A stretch of DNA of 64,000 nucleotides from Lacrimispora sp. 210928-DFI.3.58 (GTDB taxonomy: Bacteria > Bacillota > Clostridia > Lachnospirales > Lachnospiraceae): positions 6,290-70,289 of the forward strand of contig NZ_JAJCIC010000026.1 in assembly GCF_020554865.1 (NCBI RefSeq). The letters are read 5' to 3'. A program made the position numbers and the translations under genes. The notes beneath the pieces are model-generated. The model did no database searches and was not told the origin of the DNA. It saw only the letters and a list, made by a program, of their open reading frames with translations. This document shows, piece after piece, positions 1-8,067 of this stretch; the first letter of the stretch is position 1, and each line of letters begins with the position of its first letter.

Positions 1-642
1 AAAGTCAATCCAATTATATATTGGTTCGATAATTTTCGCACATTTTAATATGGAGCGCCGTGATTCATTCGCAGTCCACTTAGAATTTCCTACAACTGCC
101 AACCTTGGTATATTATTTAACCACTTTTTCTTGTCATTCCACATCTTAAAAGATTTATCAAACCATTTTTTTCTTTTATCTTCTTTCATAGAAGGACAAT
201 CATGGCAGCCAGACTCCCACCGATAACAAGGAATATGGTTATAAAAACAGCATTTACCTGTCATAAACCAAAAATCATGTAATGTAATAACTGTTGCAAC
301 ATCATTTTCACCTAAATATTCTAGAAGCAGCTTTAGGTTTAAAAACGAATTGTGCACTACTCTCAAATGAACAATATCTGGCTTTATTTGCTTAAGATAA
401 TAAATTAATTTTTTTGTTTTTCCTCTTGAATGATATGCCTCTAATCCTGTTACCATCGTAAGAAATGAATCTACATGCATGGCCCTCATATTAGAAACAG
501 CATAAGCATCATCACAATCAGAATTGCATGCTGTAATGATATAGCTTTCGATCCCCATACTAAGGAAATAGTTATGCATCTCCCTAGTAGTTCTGCCTGT
601 ACTTAACGTTGCACCCAACGCATTAATCTGAACAACTTTCAT
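1..642 (-). CDS. Glycosyltransferase N-terminal part (GT4-like), runs off the left edge
   Basis: An open frame starts at the ATG at 640-642 and stays open to position 1, giving 214 codons without a stop, so the C-terminal half lies outside the window. The protein begins MKVVQINALGATLSTGR, the usual start of GT4 glycosyltransferases that carry a Gly/Ser-rich N-terminal loop. It also has PDIVHLRVVHN and TLHDFWFMTGKC, followed by a Cys-rich stretch (GCHDCPS). The same layout is seen in the glycosyltransferase at 8064-9257 (TLHDCWPFTGHC), so the two are paralogues within one operon. It presumably transfers a nucleotide-activated sugar to the growing lipid-linked repeat unit at the cytoplasmic membrane. 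Donor and acceptor cannot be read from sequence. Confidence 0.8.
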   Translation of the reverse strand, partial: MKVVQINALGATLSTGRTTREMHNYFLSMGIESYIITACNSDCDDAYAVSNMRAMHVDSFLTMVTGLEAYHSRGKTKKLIYYLKQIKPDIVHLRVVHNSFLNLKLLLEYLGENDVATVITLHDFWFMTGKCCFYNHIPCYRWESGCHDCPSMKEDKRKKWFDKSFKMWNDKKKWLNNIPRLAVVGNSKWTANESRRSILKCAKIIEPIYNWIDF

Positions 643-672
643 TTAATAAATCCTGTCTGTTTTATTTTATCA

Positions 673-1248
673 TTACCGAATTTTTATCGCAGGGTTTCCT
701 GCCCATATTTCGTCTGCCAGAATATCTTTTGTAACAACTGCTCCTGCCCCTACAACTGCTCTATCTCCAATTGTCACACCTTTCAAAATAGTTACTCCAG
801 CTCCAATAAAAACATCATTTCCAATATTTACCGATTCACTGCAAGCATGCAATTTATCTTCTACAGTTCCACGCCAAATATGCTCAATTGAGTGAAAATC
901 TGTATCATATATTTTTACCCCGCCTCCAAGTAAGACTCTATCCCCTATGCATATTGATGCCCTGGAATAAATAGCCGCATTAGAAATCCCACATTTAGAA
1001 CCTATACAGATATTTCCATTCTTCTCTGTCACTAATGTACATCCCTCACCACAACCAATAGGATCATATTTATTTCGTCCGTTAATTATGCAATTATCAC
1101 CTATTGTAATTTTCCCTTTATTTACAATATATATTTTCCCTTTAACAACTGATCCAATGCCAATGCTTACCCCATGTATTCTAAGCCGTATTTTGTTAAA
1201 AAATGCAGATGGAAATGCTATGATATTTCTCACAAGATCTTTAACCAT
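673..1248 (-). CDS. Left-handed beta-helix (hexapeptide repeat) acetyltransferase
   Basis: This 191-aa protein is built of hexapeptide repeats (for example IGDNCIING, IGSKCGIS, IGDRVLLGG, IGNDVFIGAGVTILKGVTIG). It ends in GDRAVVGAGAVVTKDI and AGNPAIKIR, the classic C-terminus of the maltose/NodL/CapG acyltransferase group. A catalytic-type His lies in the DTDFHSIE segment near residue 118. Such enzymes O- or N-acetylate sugars from acetyl-CoA and work as trimers. It starts 4 bp downstream of the preceding gene's stop, so the two are probably translationally linked. It probably decorates the surface polysaccharide. The exact acceptor is unknown. Confidence 0.88.
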   Translation of the reverse strand: MVKDLVRNIIAFPSAFFNKIRLRIHGVSIGIGSVVKGKIYIVNKGKITIGDNCIINGRNKYDPIGCGEGCTLVTEKNGNICIGSKCGISNAAIYSRASICIGDRVLLGGGVKIYDTDFHSIEHIWRGTVEDKLHACSESVNIGNDVFIGAGVTILKGVTIGDRAVVGAGAVVTKDILADEIWAGNPAIKIR

Positions 1249-1251
1249 ATT

Positions 1252-2241
1252 TTACCAATAACATCCTTCCTCAACAGTATCAAATCTTTTTGGAATATAA
1301 TTAGAATCTGGACTAACCCAATACTTATTATATAAAGCTGCCGCCTTTGGCTCCTTATCCCAGCGCTTTCCCTTAATGCCAAACAACATTTGGATCACTC
1401 CTCCCATATAAATAACTTTTTTACCGTCCTTCTTCAATTTTGCGGCTAAAGGCATACCATAAGCACCACATCCCAAAATAGCCACATCAAAATCATATTT
1501 TTGAGTTTCATCATACATATAGTCCAAAGCTTCAAACCAAGTAGCAAACCGCGGATCGCGATTTCCTGCGATTGTTTGAACGGCTGGCATTGCATCTAGC
1601 TTAAACTCCGGGAGAACTTTGGGATTATTAAACAATAGTTTTCTTTTTTTATATTGCTCTTTAATTTGCTCAGCAAGATAATGAACTACTAAAACTTTCT
1701 GTCCTTTTAATGCATACGTGAACGGCTCCTCGTATCTCCAAAAATCCATTGTATTGGTATGGGTAAGTTTCGCATTTTTTCTTAAAAAATGTTTTATATA
1801 ATAATCTTCCCCTATCTGTCTAAACGTACCATATAAATCACTTTGGCTGGTAGCCTCCATAATTAAATCGTTAAATTTAATTAATGCTTCATCCGTCACA
1901 GGAAAAAAACCAGAGTGTTCGCAACAAGCTTCAAGATAATCCGCTGTAACAACTTTATCTGTAATCCCCTTTTTAAACGCTAATGCATGTAAAGACATTA
2001 ATATTTCATTACTACCATGTCTACCAAACATAAAAGGTTCTTCTTTATACAATGCCCCCTTTAGCCATTCGTTCGCTTGATTTTGAGATAAAACATGATG
2101 GCCACCGTAATAAGGTGATCGAAGTTTCTTTCCTGTAACTTTCCACACTGCCATTCTGGTGAGTGCCGCTGGATAAAACTTCCAGAACATATCAAAATCC
2201 TTCGTAGCCATTTGTAATGGATTTATTCCATCCCAATACAT
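1252..2241 (-). CDS. Putative GT-D-fold-like glycosyltransferase of polysaccharide locus
   Basis: This 329-aa protein has no signal peptide. An early FGRHGSNE motif (near residue 72) resembles the R-x-G-x-x-E signature of GT-D-fold glycosyltransferases (DUF1792-like). The C-terminal half has VAILGCGAYGMPLAAKLKK followed by GGVIQMLFGIKGKRWD, a motif I associate with uncharacterised proteins of capsule clusters. A clear RBS (AGGAGGAGA) precedes the ATG. It sits between an acetyltransferase and two GT4 enzymes. I infer a glycosyltransferase or sugar-modifying role. The family assignment comes from motif memory only and could be wrong. Confidence 0.55.
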   Translation of the reverse strand: MYWDGINPLQMATKDFDMFWKFYPAALTRMAVWKVTGKKLRSPYYGGHHVLSQNQANEWLKGALYKEEPFMFGRHGSNEILMSLHALAFKKGITDKVVTADYLEACCEHSGFFPVTDEALIKFNDLIMEATSQSDLYGTFRQIGEDYYIKHFLRKNAKLTHTNTMDFWRYEEPFTYALKGQKVLVVHYLAEQIKEQYKKRKLLFNNPKVLPEFKLDAMPAVQTIAGNRDPRFATWFEALDYMYDETQKYDFDVAILGCGAYGMPLAAKLKKDGKKVIYMGGVIQMLFGIKGKRWDKEPKAAALYNKYWVSPDSNYIPKRFDTVEEGCYW

Positions 2242-2308
2242 ACTCTTTCTCCTCCTAATATATAAGTGTAGGGTTTCAGTACCCAGCAGCCAGTTGAGAC
2301 TTAATCCT

Positions 2309-3508
2309 TTAAAGTTTATTTAAAAACTCTACAATTCGTTTGGCTTGCTCCGAATAATTCTTCTTTTCAGTCACAAATGTTTTTGCTCTATTACCAATCA
2401 AAGTCAATTCCTCAATCGGTATATTCAATGTTTTTTCAATGCTTTTTGCTATCCCGTCTATACTTTCATCATTTATAGTATATACATAGTCAAAGTATTC
2501 TTCTGGGATTCCTCCTACACGAGTGGTAAGCACTGCAGTTCCAGATGTCATATATTCAAGTATCTTCGATGGGAATGCAAAATTTGTATGACGATCATCT
2601 GTTGATTTTGCACTTACAAGCACATGTGCCCTTTTCTGTGCATGGAGCATTTCATTCCTAGACACTTTTCCGAAATATCTAATCCTCTTGTCCTTTGATG
2701 CAGCTTCACATACATATTCTTGCTGGTCACCTCCACCAAAAATCCAAAACTCAGCATCAATATCGGTTCTTAAAAATGCATCAACTAAAGTCCTAATATT
2801 ATGTACCGTTGAGAGTGCGCCTGCATACATCAATGTCTTTTTTGCATTTTTTTTCTCATCAAAATCATAAGCAGCAGGATCTGAAAAGCCTTCTACAATT
2901 ACAACCGGTTTATTTTCTATACGCATCTCTTTTTGCATGTACTTTGTCAACAAAATATATGCATCAAACTGATCAAAATTCCTTATTCTATCCCGATCCA
3001 TGCGATTCATCATCCATGTATAAGGATTACTTTTATGCTCATAAAGAGAAAAGGTAGGCAAATCCGTCATCAGAAGTACACAGGATGCCTTATCATCTCT
3101 AGCACATGCCTTGCGGCAGGCATCTGCATAAGGAGGATAATCTGAATATGAAATAACTATTTTTTTATCATCATTAGTGTTTCTAAGCCAGTCTCTAACA
3201 TATCTATACGCATGGTGCGAAATCGATCTTTGTTTAAATCCTTGAATATTAATCATTGGAGCAGAAACAATCTCAATATCACTACCAATAGTATATTTTT
3301 TTTCTTGTAAAAATAGTTCTGGACCTTTCGGATAAGGTGCCATGGTAGGAAAGGAAATAGCTGTTAAATAGTCCATTTGCTCTGACAATCCTTTTGCCAA
3401 CATTAACTGAAAATTTTCAGGAGCGTTTGATGGTTTATATTTACTTTTTCTTACAATATCATCAAAAATTTTTGTTGGCAGTAATGAGCCAACTAAGCAT
3501 ATCTTCAT
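2309..3508 (-). CDS. Glycosyltransferase family 4
   Basis: This 399-aa protein has a GT-B layout. An N-terminal acceptor-side domain starts MKICLVGSLLPTK. The C-terminal donor domain has KKTLMYAGALS, FGGGDQQEYV and, near residue 320, FPSKILEYMTSGTAVLTTRVGGIPEEY, the E-x7-E-like region that binds the nucleotide-sugar. A GAGGGAG ribosome site lies 5-6 nt before the ATG. The gene is 12 bp downstream of the next GT4 gene in the same operon. It presumably adds one sugar of the capsule repeat unit. The sugar is not predictable. Confidence 0.87.
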   Translation of the reverse strand: MKICLVGSLLPTKIFDDIVRKSKYKPSNAPENFQLMLAKGLSEQMDYLTAISFPTMAPYPKGPELFLQEKKYTIGSDIEIVSAPMINIQGFKQRSISHHAYRYVRDWLRNTNDDKKIVISYSDYPPYADACRKACARDDKASCVLLMTDLPTFSLYEHKSNPYTWMMNRMDRDRIRNFDQFDAYILLTKYMQKEMRIENKPVVIVEGFSDPAAYDFDEKKNAKKTLMYAGALSTVHNIRTLVDAFLRTDIDAEFWIFGGGDQQEYVCEAASKDKRIRYFGKVSRNEMLHAQKRAHVLVSAKSTDDRHTNFAFPSKILEYMTSGTAVLTTRVGGIPEEYFDYVYTINDESIDGIAKSIEKTLNIPIEELTLIGNRAKTFVTEKKNYSEQAKRIVEFLNKL

Positions 3509-3520
3509 AATATCTCCCTC

Positions 3521-4627
3521 TTATGCCTTGCTTAATGGTCCACTCTTAAAATAATATTCCACTTGAGATAATTCTTGCATTCTTTCTATCAAAGTTAAAA
3601 ATCGACTTGCAGCAATTTTTGCATTCCACAATTCAATTGTTTTGCATGCATTGGTTCTTAACATGCTATAATTACTCTTAACTTTTTTTAGGCAAGTGAC
3701 CACTGACTTAATATCATTTTCACGACAAATATAACCATTAAAGCCATCAACAATAATATAATGACATGCACCAATCATTTCAAATGCTACCACAGGTGTT
3801 CCAGCACTTAAAGCCTCATTGGCAACTGCTCCCCAACCTTCTTGCCGATTACTTGTCATCAGAAGGACATCTGATTGTTCCATATATTTTCGCACTTCAT
3901 CATTAGGCAGCATCTTTAATAAATGAACAGCATTCCTGTCATTAAGCAGTTCACATTTTTGTCTCACTCTATCAAATAGTGGTCCATCACCTATCATATT
4001 AATTTCAAAATTTATTTTATTTTTTTCCAATTCTTTTGCAACTTCAATTACTATTTCTGGTTGTTTCCAGCCTATCATTCTGCCTACCCAAATAATTCGT
4101 ATTTTTTCACTTTCTGTATATACTGCTCCCTTCGACTCTTCTGGAAAATATCCAAATTTAAAGCTTTTACCGGATTCAAAACCAATACTTTCAAAATCCT
4201 TGCACACAAAATTTCCCAAACATAGTAAATATGTGTTTTTTCCATGCGCCTTCTGATTAAGGAAAAACTGTTTCCACAATTTAGGATCAGCAAATTTAAC
4301 GATCCCCTTTTTGAAGAGTCTTTCATTACAAAAGAATGTCAGCTTATTCTCAATAATTCTTCGTTTAACAATATTGGAATCCGCTGAACCTGTATTAATA
4401 ATCACACAATCTGCTTCCTCTGCCATTTTATACTGTTGTTTTTTATTTGAAGAAAGGTCTATTAGATAAGGTATCTTTTCAGCGTAATCATATCCCATTC
4501 GACGTCTTTCTTCTGATAGTACCATTGTCTGAACATATACAAAATCAACTTCTTCTCTCTTATACAAACAATCACAAAACGGTTTTACATGCGGACTGAT
4601 AAATGCCGAAAAAAACACTATCCTCAT
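3521..4627 (-). CDS. Glycosyltransferase family 4
   Basis: This GT-B glycosyltransferase has about 368 residues. The C-terminal domain shows IRIIWVGRMIGWKQPEIVIE, then NEALSAGTPVVAFEMIGACHYI, the typical GT4 donor-binding helix with its conserved Glu. An in-frame GTG lies two codons upstream (4633), but I prefer the ATG at 4627 because MRIVFFSAFISPH is the natural beta-strand start of the fold. That start lies just inside the stop of the nucleotidyltransferase gene upstream, suggesting coupled translation. It presumably builds one linkage of the polysaccharide. The substrate is unknown. Confidence 0.85.
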   Translation of the reverse strand: MRIVFFSAFISPHVKPFCDCLYKREEVDFVYVQTMVLSEERRRMGYDYAEKIPYLIDLSSNKKQQYKMAEEADCVIINTGSADSNIVKRRIIENKLTFFCNERLFKKGIVKFADPKLWKQFFLNQKAHGKNTYLLCLGNFVCKDFESIGFESGKSFKFGYFPEESKGAVYTESEKIRIIWVGRMIGWKQPEIVIEVAKELEKNKINFEINMIGDGPLFDRVRQKCELLNDRNAVHLLKMLPNDEVRKYMEQSDVLLMTSNRQEGWGAVANEALSAGTPVVAFEMIGACHYIIVDGFNGYICRENDIKSVVTCLKKVKSNYSMLRTNACKTIELWNAKIAASRFLTLIERMQELSQVEYYFKSGPLSKA

Positions 4628-4632
4628 AATCA

Positions 4633-5802
4633 CTATTTCTTCTTTCTTATACCTACAAGATCCAAACCTCTTACTATAACAGCTTGGGCAATTTGTACAT
4701 TATTTTTACATCCGTATCTTTCCTGCATCCACTGTTTATTGGGATATAATGTGTGCAGCATATCGTTTTTGCTGTCATACAGCGCCATCTGGAATCTCAG
4801 GAACTGTAATTTGCTAAACTTTCTTTCCTGAGGATGGGGCAACCCCACTTTTCCAAGCATCACTAACAATTTGTCTGTGCTTTTCGATTTAAGCTCATCA
4901 AATACCCATTGTGGAACCTTTGTTCCAAATAATACAGTTGGAATAAAAAGACTCAAATAAGTAGATTTACAAACATGGGTATTTTTTACCTTTTTAATAA
5001 AAAGTTTCCAATCAATATCATTATGGGCAACAATTCTGTCCACATCCATATGGAGCCTGAGACCAGGCGCACGTACATAAGAATGCTTTGCCGTATGGAT
5101 GCAAACCTGAAGTAAATTATCTTCCTTAGAAAGAACATGCACTTTAGTCCCCTCTGGGACAAATGATCTGTCAATAAAACCATCTGTGTCCGGCTCCACA
5201 TCGGGACGAATCCATCGTCCATCTATAGCTCTCCAAGACAATTCAAACCACATTTTATCTCCATCCGGCATGGTAAAATAATATTCTGAGGATCCATGAC
5301 GATAGGCATCATCCAACTTTTCTGCCTCAAAAGCACTTCTAAACTTAAACACAAATCCGTTCTTTACTAGAACCTCATGGGCCTTATAAAAGTGTTTTTT
5401 CTTAATAAGAGAATCTATATCCTCCATCGGACATTTAACAGCTTCGCTTACCATGCTGATCATTATACCACCATTTTTTAAAACGACCATGGGAATCCCT
5501 TGGTCATCCATAATTGTGCATATTTCTTTCGCCTTTTCTTTTAAAAATTCCTGTCGGTACTTCTGTTTCTCATACTCTTTCTTCCATTCATCCGGCAAAT
5601 TAAGCCCTAATGAATAGGCATATGCGCCAACTACACCATCTAATTCATGCTCATGGCATACATTAAAAAAGGCATTTTTATCTACTTTATTGAATCTATT
5701 TATAATTTGTTGTGCTTCATCTTGTCCATGGACTTCTTTCGCCATGTCAAGCATCAACTTAAATTTTTCATCACTAAGAAAATCAAATAATTTATAATTC
5801 AT
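4633..5802 (-). CDS. Nucleotidyltransferase family protein (PF14907-like)
   Basis: This protein of about 389 residues has the signature of the uncharacterised nucleotidyltransferase family NTP_transf_5. MVVLKNGGIMISM is followed by CPMEDIDSLIKKKHFYKA, where the D-x-D supplies the metal ligands. A C-terminal helical part contains HTAKHSYVRAPGLRLHMDVDRI. I chose the ATG at 5802 over an upstream TTG at 5820. Members of this family occur in polysaccharide and RiPP loci, often beside small-molecule kinases. Here an aminoglycoside-phosphotransferase-fold kinase is the next gene upstream. Kinase plus nucleotidyltransferase suggests activation of a small molecule for decorating the polymer, but this is inference. 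Confidence 0.72.
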   Translation of the reverse strand: MNYKLFDFLSDEKFKLMLDMAKEVHGQDEAQQIINRFNKVDKNAFFNVCHEHELDGVVGAYAYSLGLNLPDEWKKEYEKQKYRQEFLKEKAKEICTIMDDQGIPMVVLKNGGIMISMVSEAVKCPMEDIDSLIKKKHFYKAHEVLVKNGFVFKFRSAFEAEKLDDAYRHGSSEYYFTMPDGDKMWFELSWRAIDGRWIRPDVEPDTDGFIDRSFVPEGTKVHVLSKEDNLLQVCIHTAKHSYVRAPGLRLHMDVDRIVAHNDIDWKLFIKKVKNTHVCKSTYLSLFIPTVLFGTKVPQWVFDELKSKSTDKLLVMLGKVGLPHPQERKFSKLQFLRFQMALYDSKNDMLHTLYPNKQWMQERYGCKNNVQIAQAVIVRGLDLVGIRKKK

Positions 5803-5829
5803 AGTCTTACATTCCTTCAATGTGTATAT

Positions 5830-5898
5830 TTAATTACAGCAAATATGCTTCAGCCAACATGCCAACCATAATTTTCCCTTTTGCTTTTGCTTATCCAT
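5830..5898 (-). CDS. Possible 22-residue peptide with strong RBS
   Basis: A 23-codon frame starts at the ATG at 5896-5898 and ends at a TAA at 5830-5832. A near-consensus AAGGAG lies 7 nt upstream, better than most ribosome sites in this operon. The peptide is short, basic and Lys/Gln-rich at the N-terminus (MDKQKQKGK). It then becomes aromatic and Cys-rich (LWLACWLKHICCN). It fills the gap between the kinase gene and the nucleotidyltransferase gene. It could be a translated coupling or leader peptide, a small membrane peptide, or a modified-peptide precursor. No RiPP maturation enzymes are seen, so I assign no function. Confidence 0.35.
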   Translation of the reverse strand: MDKQKQKGKLWLACWLKHICCN

Positions 5899-5937
5899 TA
5901 ATTTCTCCTTTTTCTTTACGGATACATTTATAACCTC

Positions 5938-6987
5938 TCAAGTCCCCATTCTTTCAATATATTTATTCAATTGCAATAGGTATTTCTCAAACTGTTCTTC
6001 TCCAAAATTCCCAGGCAAATTATTCAATTCAGTTAGTTGAAATATCAAATCTTCAAACAAAACAACTACTCGTTCAGTGATGTCTATCTTATTTTTAAAA
6101 TAAGCATCTAAACCGCCAGGACGTAAATTGTCATAAAGAACCGCCTTATCATACCAACAGCTCCTGACTCCCCATGACTCCCAATCTATGATAAATACTT
6201 TCTCCGTCTTATTTTCAACCCATATGTTGCCTGCTTGCAGATCCCCATGTGAAAAGGATATTGGAATCTCATCCTCTATTTTGATTTTTTCAAATGTGGA
6301 AATAATTTTTTGCAAACATTCTTTATCTTTTACTTTATCAGTAGCCAGCTCCTCTGTTTTTCTTTTCAGTTTTCTTACATACGTTTTACTATCAATTACA
6401 TCCGCCTGTGATGCCATATAGGCACAAAGCTGATTATAAGCCATGTCTCTATATTTCTGAAATCCATCACCTATTCTCGCCAATGGCCTTCCATCAATAA
6501 TTATCTCCTTGTATCCTTTTTCCGAAAAACTAAGCAATCTTGGAACAAAAGAGGGCAATGAATCCTTTCCTCTAAACTCAATTTCATGCCTCAAATCCGA
6601 AGCGCAAAAACCGTCTTTTATGATGACATCTACTGTCTGCTTCTTAAAATCAAAAATCCTATATTTTTTGTTACATGGATAAATTAATATATCATTATTG
6701 ATTTTTCCTCTGACTTCTATCGCTCTGTCAGATAAAATCCCCCTACTTAACATACAAAGATTGACATACATTAGAACAATTATTTTCTTAAATATATTGG
6801 ATCGAACAGAATACTCACAAAGAAGGTATCCTTTCACATTTGAAGATGGCTTTTGGGAAACAATGGCATTCAATTTAGGATATATGTACAGCTTAGTCGT
6901 TTCAGTTCCATCTGCATAGAAGGAGCTTAATGTCTTTCTATTAATTTCATAGAAATTCTCTCTTTTTAGCATTTCTGATATTTTCAC
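5938..6987 (-). CDS. Aminoglycoside-phosphotransferase-fold (APH/choline-kinase-like) kinase
   Basis: This 349-aa protein has the APH/Fructosamine-kinase catalytic core. ISFSHGDLQAGNIWV (near residue 245) is the Brenner-type H-G-D-x-x-x-x-N loop. VFIIDWESWGVRSCWYD is the metal-binding D-x-E/D-W segment. The first 200 residues are less conserved, as usual for these small-molecule kinases. Family members phosphorylate hydroxyls of choline, sugars or antibiotics. In a capsule locus next to a nucleotidyltransferase, a role in making an activated phospho-substituent is plausible. The start overlaps the end of the truncated GT2 gene by 4 bp. A true antibiotic-resistance role is unlikely given the context. 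Confidence 0.75.
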   Translation of the reverse strand: MKISEMLKRENFYEINRKTLSSFYADGTETTKLYIYPKLNAIVSQKPSSNVKGYLLCEYSVRSNIFKKIIVLMYVNLCMLSRGILSDRAIEVRGKINNDILIYPCNKKYRIFDFKKQTVDVIIKDGFCASDLRHEIEFRGKDSLPSFVPRLLSFSEKGYKEIIIDGRPLARIGDGFQKYRDMAYNQLCAYMASQADVIDSKTYVRKLKRKTEELATDKVKDKECLQKIISTFEKIKIEDEIPISFSHGDLQAGNIWVENKTEKVFIIDWESWGVRSCWYDKAVLYDNLRPGGLDAYFKNKIDITERVVVLFEDLIFQLTELNNLPGNFGEEQFEKYLLQLNKYIERMGT

Positions 6988-7432
6988 AGCTTTTCCACCT
7001 TATGATTTCGGATATTCAATATCTTTAATATTGGCCTGACTTTGTCAATAACTGACTTCCGAATTCTTATAATATTGGCCATAATTGGATTTGCACCATA
7101 CTTAATTGAAATATTTTTAACTTCGGTTATCGTTCTCTTTCGATATTTCATATTTGTACCGCCCAGGCGATACACAGCCAGGGCTTTATCAATGTATTTA
7201 ACTCTTGCTCCTCCTCTATAAAAACGAAGCAACAGTTCATAATCCATTGAACATTTATAATTCTTATCGAATATACCGTAGCGATTGTAAGCAGCCTTTG
7301 TAACAAATGTAGAAGGATGAACCATAACCAATCCGTACTTCATTCCATGCAAGTCTTTCTGTGCGCGAAGTATATGTTGATTTACTCCCTTTTCATCACA
7401 TACGATGGCATGTCCATAATAAACATTATGTT
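6984..7432 (-). pseudogene. 5'-truncated GT2 glycosyltransferase remnant
   Basis: The frame encodes the C-terminal half of a family 2 glycosyltransferase. A segment like KHNVYYGHAIVCDEKG is followed by HPSTFVTKAAYNRYGIFD and then CSMDYELLLRFYRGG, the usual acceptor-side motif. After that come the inner-leaflet-type helices and a basic tail. The N-terminal nucleotide-binding part with its D-x-D (about 90 residues) is missing. Sequence before the GT2-like part is simply the end of the upstream kinase gene read in another frame. A start codon upstream (to 7493) exists but would encode unrelated residues. I read this as a deletion junction near 7430 leaving a catalytically dead fragment. Confidence 0.7.
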
Positions 7433-8067
7433 TCCCATCCCATTCGCTCCTTAATAACAGAAAAAACAGTATCAATGGATGATGTCGCATCAATCACATA
7501 ATCCCACCTATTGTTTTTTAGTTCCTTCATATACCAATTAATGCGCTCTTGACGGACTTCGATTTTTTCGGGAAAAGGTTCTTCTTTTAGCGTGCTTCTG
7601 TACATGGATTCCTCGGCTGGGATAAACAAACAAAGCGCTGGCCTCGGTTTTACCATCGTTTTTAATGTCAGCTTCCACCAGACGCCTTTTTCAAAATCAT
7701 ATTCTGGATATTTCATTTTAAAATCAATATAGGTATCCCATATATAGCGGTCGCATATTATGGTTCTTCCGATTCCCATCAGCCTCAAGCCGATGGAATA
7801 AAATAGCCATAAATCCATTAACGATCCTAAAAACAATATTTTTCTTTTCATTGGGTTTTCATTTACTTTGGCTGAATGCGCAAGATGTTTCTCCTTGCTT
7901 GTTTCCCTTCCGCCTCTGATTATTTTTTTTACAAATTCAATTCCCGGAGTATATCCTCCTCTGCTCCACACAACCTTATAATTTTTCCCTTTTCGTTCCA
8001 GTTCTTTGCAAAGCAGCTCAATCTGTGTAGATTTTCCGCTGCAGTCTATCCCGCTAAAGCTAATCAT
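7426..8067 (-). CDS. Thymidylate-kinase-like P-loop kinase in polysaccharide locus
   Basis: This 213-aa protein has the P-loop FSGIDCSGKSTQ at residues 4-15 and CDRYIWDTYID near residue 107, matching the D-R-Y of dTMP-kinase-like proteins. The C-terminal half ends VIDATSSIDTVFSVIKERM. Dedicated tmk genes are slightly different in the LID region. Copies inside capsule operons are usually divergent kinases of unknown substrate. It overlaps the upstream glycosyltransferase stop by 4 bp (ATGA), showing translational coupling. It could phosphorylate a sugar or nucleotide used by this locus. The extreme C-terminus abuts a deletion junction, so its last residues may not be original. Confidence 0.72.
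   Translation of the reverse strand: MISFSGIDCSGKSTQIELLCKELERKGKNYKVVWSRGGYTPGIEFVKKIIRGGRETSKEKHLAHSAKVNENPMKRKILFLGSLMDLWLFYSIGLRLMGIGRTIICDRYIWDTYIDFKMKYPEYDFEKGVWWKLTLKTMVKPRPALCLFIPAEESMYRSTLKEEPFPEKIEVRQERINWYMKELKNNRWDYVIDATSSIDTVFSVIKERMGWET

Noticed and set aside
5938..6987. Aminoglycoside resistance gene
   Set aside because: Only the catalytic fold is shared; context inside a capsule operon and weak similarity outside the core argue for a sugar or small-molecule kinase.
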